Source: an uncultured Oscillospiraceae bacterium
GTDB taxonomy: Bacteria > Bacillota > Clostridia > Oscillospirales > Oscillospiraceae
Length of the DNA stretch: 20,252 nucleotides
Assembly (NCBI GenBank): GCA_910584285.1
Contig: CAJTYK010000037.1
Location: 1 to 20,252, forward strand
Direction: 5' to 3'
Under the pieces are notes generated by a model. That model did not search any database. It was not told where the DNA came from and saw nothing but the letters and a program-made list of their open reading frames with translations. Both the position numbers and the translations under genes were made by a program. Below, piece by piece: positions 7,098 to 13,872 of this stretch (positions are counted from its first letter, which is position 1; each line of letters begins with the position of its first letter).

Positions 7098-8180
7098 TCA
7101 CTCCAAAATCAGCTCGTCCCGCTCCGAACCGTCCAGCTCCGCGGGGGGAGGATCCGTAATTTGAACGCCGCTATCCAGATAGCTGTGTCCGTCCAGCGTC
7201 ATATGCGCCTCCAGGCGCAGGACGGCGCAGGACGGCGCAGGACGGCGCAGGATATGCCCAACGGTATGAAGTCCTCCAACCCTGGTCTCGCGCTCCGGCG
7301 ACAGATACGTGGTGTAAATTTCCAGTTGCCGGTATTGGAAACCGGAGGTGCCAATCCCATCGGTGCCCCGGCGGAAAAGGGCGGAGCTTCCATCCGGGAA
7401 TATCTGAAAAATGTCTCCGCTTACGCTGTCGGAGATGAAACAGCGTGTGCCGCAGGTGGAAATGTGCAGCGGCGTATGAGACGTCCCGGACAGAATGTCC
7501 CGCTGCCAGATTCCGCCGACCTTCTGCCCAACCTCCTTGTTCCGGCTGACCCAGACATAGTGGTCCTCCGCCACATATTTGAGAAACAGGACCGGTTCCT
7601 CCGGCAAGATCCGCTGGACCTCCGCTTGACCGGTGGCCATATCCCAGCGGGCCAGATAGCTCTGTCCCCGGCTGTCCAGGCCGGCCAGCTTCAAGGTCGG
7701 GGCGCTTTCATCCTCCGACGGCAGATAAAGCTGCCTCCACACCACATCTGCCGGAGCGCCGCGCAGCCCGGCCAGCTCGGCCAGAGGCTCGGCCCGCATA
7801 GCCGCCTGCTTCAGCGAGAGCGCGACCAGCCGCTGCCGGGCCGCCCCGTTTTTTTCGTAGGACAGGATGGCATAGACCGTCTCGCCGTCTGATTCCAGGT
7901 ACTGAAAAGCCTGACCCTGAATGGTGTCCATGTAATTGAGCAGCGCTCCGGTGTGGCTGATGCGGACCAGGCTGTTGCGGTTCCCCTGGGAGAGCACCAT
8001 GAGCAGGGAATCATCCAGGGCCAGCATGGAGTAGATGTTGCCGTCGATGGACGGCAGGTAAGTATCTGACCGCCAGAGGCTGTAGCCCAGGCCCAGCGCC
8101 AGCGCGCAGACCACAAGAACCAGCTCCCGGATCAGCACACGGCGCTTTTGGCGCAGCCATGTGAATATCTGAGCGCTCAT
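7098..8180 (-). CDS. Signal-anchored extracytoplasmic protein, probable beta-propeller
   Basis: I do not recognise the family of this 360-residue protein. Residues 1-18 are basic (LRQKRRVLIRE), followed by one membrane helix (about 19-35, LVLVVCALALGLGYSLW). This predicts a type II signal anchor with some 320 residues outside the cytoplasm. The outer part is a run of short beta strands with recurrent turn patterns (SIDGNIYSML, SLVRISHTGALLNYMD, YVWVSRNKEVGQ, DIFQIFPDGSSALFRRG), as in WD/NHL/PQQ-like propellers. The start ATG overlaps the stop of the upstream gene (ATGA), with GGAGG before it, so the two are translationally coupled. Ten residues near position 315 (about RPAPSCAVLR) come from a 10-bp tandem repeat and look inserted into an otherwise continuous C-terminal strand. 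Sensor or structural role is open. Confidence 0.7.
   Translation of the reverse strand: MSAQIFTWLRQKRRVLIRELVLVVCALALGLGYSLWRSDTYLPSIDGNIYSMLALDDSLLMVLSQGNRNSLVRISHTGALLNYMDTIQGQAFQYLESDGETVYAILSYEKNGAARQRLVALSLKQAAMRAEPLAELAGLRGAPADVVWRQLYLPSEDESAPTLKLAGLDSRGQSYLARWDMATGQAEVQRILPEEPVLFLKYVAEDHYVWVSRNKEVGQKVGGIWQRDILSGTSHTPLHISTCGTRCFISDSVSGDIFQIFPDGSSALFRRGTDGIGTSGFQYRQLEIYTTYLSPERETRVGGLHTVGHILRRPAPSCAVLRLEAHMTLDGHSYLDSGVQITDPPPAELDGSERDELILE
7214..7252 (-). repeat. 10-bp tandem repeat inside coding sequence (possible contingency tract)
   Basis: About 3.9 copies of a 10-bp unit (plus strand CGGCGCAGGA) run head to tail with perfect period. Ten is not a multiple of three, so gain or loss of one or two units shifts the frame of the propeller-like protein before its last ~40 residues and meets an early stop. 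Three extra units keep the frame, which is what the present copy number amounts to relative to a single CTGCGC. Confidence 0.9.
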
Positions 8181-9022
8181 CCGCTGTCCTCCCCGTCCCG
8201 CAGATCCTGATCGCCAACCTGGGGCATACCCGGCCAGGCATTCGGTTCCTCACCTGCCCGCCAGCGGTACGCCATGGCCAGGGAGAGCAGCGCGGCGGCA
8301 AACAGCAAAGCCGCCAGCGCCCGCAGGAGAAAAGGCTCCATGCGGTACAGCCTGTCCCTCACGCGCCGCGCACCGCTGCGCACAATGGCGCCCACCCGGG
8401 GCGGAGCGTCCGGAACTGCGGACAGATCCCGCTGGAGCTGGCCCCACCCGGTGTAACCTCCCTGGCTCCGCCGGAGACGCAGCAGCCGAACCTCCGCCGG
8501 GGGCTGTCCTCGGGGGCCCCAGTCCGCCTCCGCCACCAGCACCTCGTAAATTACGTCCGCCAGAGCGCAGACGGCCTGCGCCTCCGTCATGCCCGGTTCC
8601 CACTCCCAGAGGTCCGGAACGTATTGCAGGAGCAGCCCCGTTCCGCTATTTACTAGATTTTCCGGCGCCGCGGCCAGTATCGTCAGGCAGAACGGCAGTC
8701 TGCCCCGAAGCTCCAGCTGTTGCTCCAGCAGAGCCAGGCAGGCGTCCCGCCGCTGTCCCAGGGTGGGGTTCTCATCGTGGAGCCATTGGCGAAGGGGTAG
8801 GCCCTCTCTCCAGGGCAGCAGCAGCTCCAGCACACCGTTTTCCAGCCGGACCGGGACATTTTCCCCCAGCGCGGCCAGACATTCGCACTGGCAGGCGGGG
8901 ACGGTTAAGCGGAGCTTTGCCCAGCGGGTCCCGTCCGGCGCCCGACAGAGCTCTACGCAGCCATTTTTGCTCTCCCGTTCCAGACGGAGGGTGTGCAGGG
9001 AATCAAAGAGTGCCCGCTGCAT
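8177..9022 (-). CDS. Membrane-anchored pseudokinase-like protein
   Basis: This 281-residue protein has a cytoplasmic-looking N-terminal domain (about 1-170), one strong membrane helix (about 231-251, FLLRALAALLFAAALLSLAMA) and a 30-residue acidic tail. The N-terminal domain follows the order of a protein-kinase fold in degenerate form: a beta hairpin VELCRAPDGTRWAKL (23-37), a Glu in the next helix (ECLAAL at 47), a hinge-like LLLPWREGLPLRQWL, and PENLVNSGTGLLLQYVPDLW (120-139) where kinases have the N-loop and DFG. HRD and DFG are absent, so catalysis is unlikely. Pseudokinase plus single helix recalls EssB of type VII secretion, but no sequence match is claimed. The ATG at 9022 is chosen because GGAGG lies nine bases upstream. 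It overlaps the preceding gene by 20 bases. Confidence 0.65.
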   Translation of the reverse strand: MQRALFDSLHTLRLERESKNGCVELCRAPDGTRWAKLRLTVPACQCECLAALGENVPVRLENGVLELLLPWREGLPLRQWLHDENPTLGQRRDACLALLEQQLELRGRLPFCLTILAAAPENLVNSGTGLLLQYVPDLWEWEPGMTEAQAVCALADVIYEVLVAEADWGPRGQPPAEVRLLRLRRSQGGYTGWGQLQRDLSAVPDAPPRVGAIVRSGARRVRDRLYRMEPFLLRALAALLFAAALLSLAMAYRWRAGEEPNAWPGMPQVGDQDLRDGEDSG

Positions 9023-10045
9023 CTGCCGCTTCCTCCGCGGGCGTGCGCACAATGGCAAAGGCGCTCACCCTGGTTTCCGGCATATCTCTGATCTGGGCGC
9101 AGATCTGATAGAGGCCCTCCTTTTTGGGCGCGGTGTAGATGCCGTTGGGCGTAATGGTTCCAGAGTGCTTGTCCTGGACAATAAAGTCACAGGGCATCCC
9201 GGTTCCTTTGGCAAAAACGGGGACAAAATCGATCATTCCGCCCGGGGCAATATGCGCGATGTCCGGCTCCAGCCGCAGCAGTGTGCCGGCCTGGACGCCG
9301 GGGCCCGCATCTTCACCCGGCCGCCAGGCGAACCAGCGCAGCCGCAGGGTGGACTGGCGCAACTCACCCTTCAGCCGGACGGCCAATTCAAAGGTCCCCT
9401 TCTCCGGATGAACCCTTATGCCCTGGTCGAAGCCGCAGTCATAGGTGCCGCTGGCCTGATCGAACAGGGAGGCGTCACCCAACAGAAGGTCGGTGTAATT
9501 GCGGTCCGTTCCGGGGGCAGGATAGATGTTTTCAATGCCGAATTCCACGAAAACAGTACCTGGCCCCAGCTCATGGGCAATCTCGTCGGAGCTGAGAATA
9601 TTTCCCTCCTGTAGATGGAGGCCGGTGTTCAAGGTGACAACTCCTGTGCTCATCAGCCTCCGACCGCTTGAGGCAGCGGACGCCTCCGGCAACTCCGGCG
9701 CCTTGGGAGGCAGCTGGGACGGCATCTGGTTTTTGGGAAAGAAGCTCCGGCAACGGCCCAGCCGCGCCTCCAGGCTGGGCAGCTCCGCACGGCAATCCTT
9801 TGAGAGAGGGAATGCGCCGCTCAGCAGAACCTGGTCCCCATACCGCAGCAGGCGGAGCCCGGCAATTGGGACACCCTCCTCCCCCTCATCCGCCCACAGC
9901 TCCTGCGGCCCCTGTGACAGCAGGCGATCACGCAGCGCGGGGAGCGGGTCTGGGGTTACGGGGAGCTCCTCCCGAACCTCACACTGGGCCCGAAGCTGGA
10001 CGCCCCGTTTTTCCAGTAAAAAGCCGTGCTCCGGCAGGGAAAGCA
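9003..10045 (-). pseudogene. 5'-truncated gene for an Ig-like-domain protein
   Basis: The reading frame is open up to 10103 but offers only a TTG there, without a ribosome site. The first codons are antisense to an XRE-like remnant, so the true 5' end appears lost at about 10045. The readable ~345 residues include a unit rich in short beta strands (about 40-120), a proline-rich linker (about 125-145), a beta-rich domain with GVVTLNTGLHLQEGNI (154) and SLFDQASGTYDCGF (212), and a C-terminal Ig-like domain (about 277-353) with the Big-type signature SGTITPNGIYTAPKKEGLYQI. No signal peptide is visible in the surviving part. I do not recognise the central domain. Ig-like modules of this kind occur in surface and phage-tail-like structural proteins. 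As first gene of the minus operon it also lacks a promoter here, so the operon may be silent or driven from beyond the junction. Confidence 0.6.
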
Positions 10046-10255
10046 ACGGTTGCCGAGTTCTTTGACGATGGAAAACATGATTCGCCAGTTGTGCTGGAGG
10101 CAATCCAAGCGCTGCGTCAGCTCAGCGACGATGACGCGGTGCTGATACTGGAGCTGCTCCACCGCATAGCTCAGCCGGACATGATGGCCGCCGCGGCGGG
10201 ATTTAGCGGACACAGGCAACTGCACCACTATCAATGTGAACAGGTCAGAAAATGA
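10043..10255 (+). pseudogene. C-terminal remnant of an XRE-type regulator
   Basis: The plus frame begins inside a protein with TVAEFFDDG, followed by two amphipathic helices (PVVLEAIQALRQLSDDDAVLILELLHRIA) and a short tail ending at TGA 10253-10255. AEFF directly after a truncated helix, then an 'xLRQLSxxxxxxILELL' helix, is typical of the end of XRE/Cro-type regulators after their DNA-binding domain. The HTH itself is missing, and the sequence upstream is coding on the other strand for the Ig-like protein. The assignment rests on a short stretch and is tentative. Confidence 0.4.
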
Positions 10256-10318
10256 AAACCGTCCACGGATCTACATAGGTAGCCGGCAGAATGCGTTTCG
10301 GTACTTTGGAGGCTACGG

Positions 10319-10618
10319 GTGACCAAGAGCGAGCGCACCAGCGGCGGCGATGTGGCGATCCGGGTGGATGCCAGGGATGCTTTCGGGGAGGAGGCGGACA
10401 ATCTCCACCTGTGCCAGCGCAATGGGCGGTATGTGGGTGAGGTGACGGGCATCAACAAAGGCTCGTTCTTCATCCGGCTCGACATCGGCGTGAACGCGGT
10501 TTCCCATGAGTGCCGCGATATGCGTATGCCCAGCCGGAAGGACACCGTCAACCTCACCGTCACCCGGGTAGACGAAAAGAACGGCGTGGCCCTGGGCATC
10601 ATCAACCGCATCATCTAA
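10319..10618 (+). CDS. Small S1-like RNA-binding domain protein
   Basis: A GTG start six bases after GGAGG (10308-10312) opens a 99-residue frame. Residues about 37-99 fit one S1/OB domain: GRYVGEVTGINKGSFFIRLDIGVNAV, a loop, then DTVNLTVTRVDEKNGVALG. The N-terminal 36 residues are charged and unassigned. A 28-codon frame (10236-10322) without a ribosome site ends in a TGA overlapping this GTG, which hints that it was once the second gene of a pair. Stand-alone S1 ORFs of this size are, to my recollection, common in clostridial integrative elements. With the XRE remnant beside it, it is probably a leftover of one. Function beyond nucleic-acid binding is not inferable. Confidence 0.6.
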   Translation: MTKSERTSGGDVAIRVDARDAFGEEADNLHLCQRNGRYVGEVTGINKGSFFIRLDIGVNAVSHECRDMRMPSRKDTVNLTVTRVDEKNGVALGIINRII

Positions 10619-10619
10619 C

Positions 10620-10709
10620 AAACAGCAGACCGCCGTCCCCCGGGAGCTGCGGGGGCGCTCCCTGTGTATCGACGGGGATATCGGATCAGTGCTGGCTGGA
10701 CTAAAGTGA
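10620..10709 (+). other. Possible gene fragment after the S1 ORF
   Basis: One plus frame reads through 29 codons (including TAVPRELRGRSLCIDGDIGS) to a TGA at 10707-10709, with no start codon or ribosome site. The composition looks protein-like, so it may be a decayed end of another mobile-element gene. Evidence is slight. Confidence 0.2.
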
Positions 10710-10714
10710 CAGCA

Positions 10715-10750
10715 ACGCCCGGGGCAAGGCCATGGCCTTGCCCCGGGCGT
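10715..10750. terminator. 36-bp perfect palindrome between convergent genes
   Basis: Positions 10715-10750 form one uninterrupted palindrome (ACGCCCGGGG and its complement, centre CCATGG). It sits between the S1 ORF and the convergent uridine phosphorylase gene, where a bidirectional terminator is expected. Neither side has a real T run, so the call rests on position and stem strength. Confidence 0.6.
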
Positions 10751-10767
10751 CTGGTAACTTGTCAGAT

Positions 10768-11535
10768 CTACTTCTCCCGATCCCGGGCGATGAGCAGCTT
10801 CACCGCCTCAATCCCCACCCGGATGGCGGAATCGGTGTCCTCATCCCGGGTCTGATCCAAGCCGGCGGCGTTGCGCTCCTGGTTCCAAATCACGTGGAAG
10901 GCGGAGCCACACCGCACCCCCCGGTGGGCGGCCACGGTGAACAGCGCCGCGCTCTCCATTTCGGAGGCCAGCACGCCCAGCCGCTTCCACGCCTCCCACT
11001 TGTTGAGCAACTCGTAGGACACCGGCATCACCTGGGGGGAGTGCTGGCCGTAGAAAGAGTCCTTGCACTGCACCACCCCGGCGTGCCACCGGCGGCCCGA
11101 TGCCTTGGCCGCATCCACCAGGGCGGTGAGCACCTCGTAGTCCGGCACCGCGGGGAACTCGATGGGGGCATACTCCCGGCTGGCCCCCTCCATACGGACG
11201 GCTCCGGTGGCCACCACAAGGTCGCCGCTGGACACATCCAGCTTGATACCACCGCAGGTGCCTACCCGGATAAAGGTGTCCGCCCCAATGTTGGCCAGCT
11301 CCTCCATGGCGATGGCGGCGGAGGGCCCGCCGATACCGGTGGAGGTGACGCTCACCTGCTCGCCCAGCAGAGTGCCGGTATAGGTGACGTACTCCCGGTT
11401 GGTGGTGACGTGGGCGGGGTTGTCGAAGTACTGGGCGATCTTCTCGCACCGCCCCGGATCCCCGGGGAGGATGCAGTACCGCCCCACGTCCCCGGCCTTG
11501 CAGTTGATGTGAAATTGACGCTCCGACGGGATCAT
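10768..11535 (-). CDS. udp: Uridine phosphorylase
   Basis: This is a pyrimidine-nucleoside phosphorylase of the PNP/UDP family. It splits uridine and phosphate to uracil and ribose-1-phosphate in nucleoside salvage in the cytoplasm. At 255 residues it matches the usual length (E. coli Udp is 253). Visible motifs are the phosphate-site GDPGR (25-29), TGIGGPS (66-72), RVGTCGGI (90-97), the base-site region CKDSFYGQHSP (157-167) and EMESAALF (192-199), whose Glu residues bind the ribose hydroxyls. The ATG at 11535 is chosen because AAAGAGGTG precedes it at good spacing; a longer frame upstream would run through the promoter. It is transcribed alone from a near-consensus promoter and ends before a strong palindrome. 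Confidence 0.95.
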   Translation of the reverse strand: MIPSERQFHINCKAGDVGRYCILPGDPGRCEKIAQYFDNPAHVTTNREYVTYTGTLLGEQVSVTSTGIGGPSAAIAMEELANIGADTFIRVGTCGGIKLDVSSGDLVVATGAVRMEGASREYAPIEFPAVPDYEVLTALVDAAKASGRRWHAGVVQCKDSFYGQHSPQVMPVSYELLNKWEAWKRLGVLASEMESAALFTVAAHRGVRCGSAFHVIWNQERNAAGLDQTRDEDTDSAIRVGIEAVKLLIARDREK

Positions 11536-11565
11536 GGCCGCACCTCTTTTCCTTGATTTGGCTCC

Positions 11566-11594
11566 ATTATACCGCCAAACCGGGGAAAATGCAA
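11566..11594 (-). promoter_or_regulatory. Sigma-A promoter of udp
   Basis: On the minus strand TTGCAT (11589-11594) and TATAAT (11566-11571) are separated by exactly 17 bases. Transcription should start near 11558, giving a leader of roughly 23 bases before the udp ATG. Confidence 0.85.
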
Positions 11595-11597
11595 GGC

Positions 11598-12041
11598 TCA
11601 GCCGCCCGCTCCCCGTATTGCCGCACCCTGCCAGGCGTACAGGAACAGGAGCAGCGCCCCGCCTGAAAGCGCGTAGGCGACAGCCCACAGGGCTTCCCCC
11701 GCGAAAAGGCCGTACCCAAACAGCATAAGCAAAATCGCCGCCACGATAAACGTGATTCTGCCTGCCTTGGCCCTCCCGGAAAGTCCGGACAGGCGGAATA
11801 CGTCCGTCAGGCAGATGATTTGCTCCCGCTTGATGCTAACGCCCCGAATCAACGTATACCCATTGAGCAAAATGAGTACGAACGCCGCGACCACCCAAAG
11901 AAACGGGATGAAAATCAACGCGGCCTGGTTATCCACTCCGTCCAGCCCCTGCCGCATTGCTTGAAACGAGGCCCCGCCGAAAAAGCCTCCGTTCAGCAAC
12001 GAGACAACACACATGACGGTCCAAAATATCCATTTTTTCAC
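11598..12041 (-). CDS. Small multi-pass membrane protein, unknown function
   Basis: I do not recognise this 147-residue protein. It has about four hydrophobic segments (roughly residues 4-25, 41-62, 94-112 and 117-137) with a basic central loop (SIKREQ, GRAKAGR), which suggests a small integral membrane protein with the loop in the cytoplasm. The GTG at 12041 is the start, with GGAGGG nine bases upstream. It lies 55 bases after the lipoprotein gene, with no promoter or terminator evident between them, so the two may share a transcript. Its stop is only a few bases from the -35 element of the udp promoter. Confidence 0.7.
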   Translation of the reverse strand: MKKWIFWTVMCVVSLLNGGFFGGASFQAMRQGLDGVDNQAALIFIPFLWVVAAFVLILLNGYTLIRGVSIKREQIICLTDVFRLSGLSGRAKAGRITFIVAAILLMLFGYGLFAGEALWAVAYALSGGALLLFLYAWQGAAIRGAGG

Positions 12042-12096
12042 AGCAGGTTTCCCTCCAACTGAAGGTTTATTGTCCTGTTTCCTTCTGCGGTCCCAT

Positions 12097-12504
12097 TCAC
12101 ACCCCTTCCGGCCACCGGGTGTCCACGGTGAGCTCCAGGCCCCCCGCCCCGTCCCGGGCTATGACATACCACCGCTCCCCCTCAGGCGGGGGCGACTGGA
12201 TGGTGAGTTCAGCCAGCGCACCATCCGAAACGTCGTAAACGGGCCTGTCGAACGCATACACCGTCACCGGGTACTCCCCTGCCTCGAAGCCGAAGCTCTC
12301 CCCCCGCTTCAAGGGGGAGCTGTTGGCGTTCTGGCTTCCCATGTTCTGATCCTGGAATTCTGCCGCCACCGCCACGATTTTCGCGTCCGAGTCGTTGACG
12401 AACACCAAATTGTAGTCGATCTTCTCTCCTCCGCCGTCTTTGCAGCCGGACAGGGCGAGCAATGCCGTACATACAAGCAGGGCAAGGGTGAAAAAGCGTT
12501 TCAT
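12097..12504 (-). CDS. Small lipoprotein, unknown function
   Basis: The 135-residue product starts with a lipoprotein signal peptide: MKRFF, a hydrophobic core to residue 19, and the lipobox LSGC with Cys21. It should be lipidated and anchored on the outer face of the cytoplasmic membrane. The mature part (about 115 residues) is beta-rich (NLVFVNDSDAKIVAVAAEF, YPVTVYAFDRPVYDV, ERWYVIARDGAGGLELTVDTRW), suggesting a single sandwich-like domain. I do not recognise a family. An AGGAG ribosome site precedes the ATG. It may be cotranscribed with the small membrane protein after it. Confidence 0.8.
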   Translation of the reverse strand: MKRFFTLALLVCTALLALSGCKDGGGEKIDYNLVFVNDSDAKIVAVAAEFQDQNMGSQNANSSPLKRGESFGFEAGEYPVTVYAFDRPVYDVSDGALAELTIQSPPPEGERWYVIARDGAGGLELTVDTRWPEGV

Positions 12505-12587
12505 TGTAGGTTCTCCTCTCTAAAATTGGGCTGCGGGGATTGCCTCCATGGCCGGAGGCGGTCATGCGGCTTGTTTTCATCTACCTG

Positions 12588-12911
12588 TCAGCTTACTCCA
12601 GCGTCCCGTCCTCTGGGGCGGACAATTAGCGCCGCAACGTTCAAAACCAGTGTCACCGCCACCAGAACCCCCGCAGCTAAACGGACTGCGTTGGCCGTGT
12701 CCAGGAATGCGGAGGTATCCCCAATATCCGCCAAGCGGGCAAAGTTAAATATCTCCAGGCACAAGGAGAGGGCACAGGCGGCCAAGCTCCCCGGTGTACA
12801 CCACCGGGCGGAGCCGCTGCCCCATCTCAGCAACAGCGCTACAAGTCCCAACCCCCATGCTGCCAGTCCCAGCAGCAGGCTCCAAACATTCATCCAGTAG
12901 GGTCCAAACAT
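12588..12911 (-). CDS. Small membrane protein downstream of an XRE regulator
   Basis: This 107-residue protein has about three hydrophobic segments (roughly 6-28, 38-55 and 74-97), consistent with an integral membrane protein; no family is recognised. The ATG at 12911 lies one base after the TAA of the XRE gene, with AGGAGG inside the XRE 3' end 14 bases upstream. That spacing is long, so translational coupling probably helps. An in-frame TTG at 12956 would overlap the regulator more and is less likely. It is the third gene of the DUF2975-XRE operon. Confidence 0.65.
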   Translation of the reverse strand: MFGPYWMNVWSLLLGLAAWGLGLVALLLRWGSGSARWCTPGSLAACALSLCLEIFNFARLADIGDTSAFLDTANAVRLAAGVLVAVTLVLNVAALIVRPRGRDAGVS

Positions 12912-12912
12912 A

Positions 12913-13149
12913 TTAAGTACAAGTACCTCCTTTTCCGTCCTCCCCGTCGGGGACAAACTCCAAAATGTCCCCCGGCTGGCAGTCCAGGGCCTTGCAGATG
13001 GCGGCCAACGTGGAAAAGCGCACCGCCTTGGCCTTGTTGTTCTTCAAAATGGACAGGTTGGCCATGGTGACGTCCACCCGCTGGGACAGTTCCCCCAGGG
13101 ACATCTTCCGGCGTGCCATCATCACATCCAGGTTGACCATAATTGCCAT
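12913..13149 (-). CDS. XRE-family HTH regulator, DUF2975-associated
   Basis: This 78-residue single-domain Cro/C1-type regulator contains the helices expected: MMARRKMSLGELSQRVDVTMANLSILKN for the HTH, then RFSTLAAICKALDCQPGDILEFVPD, the standard ending of short YozG-like repressors. An in-frame ATG three codons in is an alternative start. The gene follows a DUF2975 membrane protein by 12 bases, a pairing common in Firmicutes, where the regulator is thought to control its own operon. It probably binds near the promoter at 13774-13802. Confidence 0.92.
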   Translation of the reverse strand: MAIMVNLDVMMARRKMSLGELSQRVDVTMANLSILKNNKAKAVRFSTLAAICKALDCQPGDILEFVPDGEDGKGGTCT

Positions 13150-13161
13150 ACGCCCCGCCCC

Positions 13162-13752
13162 CTAAATCGTCAGGTCGTTTTCCGCCTTCAGCTCAGCGGC
13201 CTGACGGAACAGGGCGGACATGACCAGGAACAACAGCCCGCCCATGAGGAAGATGGGGACGAACAGGGCGTTGTAGCTGAGCAGCGGTAAAATGCTTCGA
13301 TAAGTGACAAATCCCCAAATCAACCGCAGAAATGCCGCCAAAGAAATGAGAAAACAGCACACCGCCGCCCGTTTCAGGCTTTTCGCATTGTCCATTACAA
13401 AGGGGTCGCCCTTCAAGATGGTGCCCAGCACCCGCTTGGCCTGCCAGAGGACGATAGCAGTGCATACGCCGCAGGACAGCAGGAACAGCGTCAGCACCGG
13501 CCAATACAGGTCGTCAGCCGTCAGCGCCAGCATCCAGACAACCGGATTCCAGGCATGAACGGTAAAGCTCAACCAAAACTCTACGCGCTCTCCGGCCATA
13601 AGCCGCTCTATGGTCTGGCCGTCCCAGCGGTTCTCCGTGAACATGGCCGCCAAAGTGGGCACCAAAAACAGCGCAATTAGGTTGCACACAAATGTGATAA
13701 CCACCAGCACCCGCAACACCCGGGCCAGCTTCTGCACGGAAGTTCGCTCCAT
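13162..13752 (-). CDS. DUF2975 family membrane protein
   Basis: The 196-residue protein has four predicted membrane helices (roughly residues 11-34, 68-80 extending to about 105, 133-155, 163-185). It carries the family's central signature: a cytoplasmic stretch RVLGTILKGDPFVMDNAKSLKRAA between helices 2 and 3. DUF2975 proteins are typically encoded beside a small XRE regulator, as here; a sensing or partner role is assumed but unproven. The ATG at 13752 has AAGAGGTGG upstream; a GTG three codons earlier would overlap that ribosome site. The gene is first in a three-gene operon with its own promoter. Confidence 0.88.
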   Translation of the reverse strand: MERTSVQKLARVLRVLVVITFVCNLIALFLVPTLAAMFTENRWDGQTIERLMAGERVEFWLSFTVHAWNPVVWMLALTADDLYWPVLTLFLLSCGVCTAIVLWQAKRVLGTILKGDPFVMDNAKSLKRAAVCCFLISLAAFLRLIWGFVTYRSILPLLSYNALFVPIFLMGGLLFLVMSALFRQAAELKAENDLTI

Positions 13753-13773
13753 GTCAACCACCTCTTGCCACGG

Positions 13774-13802
13774 AGCATATCACAGATAATATCGTTTGTC
13801 AA
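13774..13802 (-). promoter_or_regulatory. Sigma-A promoter of the DUF2975-XRE operon
   Basis: On the minus strand TTGACA (13797-13802) and TATGCT (13774-13779) are 17 bases apart, with an A/T-rich UP-like stretch upstream (13803-13832). The spacer contains GATA-T-TATC (13785-13793), a candidate operator half-site arrangement for the XRE protein. Start of transcription should fall near 13767, leaving a leader of only about 15 bases. Confidence 0.8.
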
Positions 13803-13872
13803 GTATTTTTTATTGTTATTCGATAAAGTCTGGGCAACACATCCGATGCGCCCCTTGCGGACGGTTCCGCAA

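Noticed and set aside
8589..9614. A 341-codon plus-strand frame across the pseudokinase and Ig-like genes
   Set aside because: The minus strand has ribosome sites, coupled starts, a membrane helix and an Ig-like signature. The plus frame has none and crosses a minus-strand gene boundary.
10236..10322. 28-codon frame as a real small protein
   Set aside because: The GTG start has no ribosome site. It is better read as the tail of a lost gene overlapping the S1 ORF start.
12542..12559. Short hairpin between the lipoprotein and the small membrane gene as a terminator
   Set aside because: The stem is only 6 bp, with no T run on either strand.
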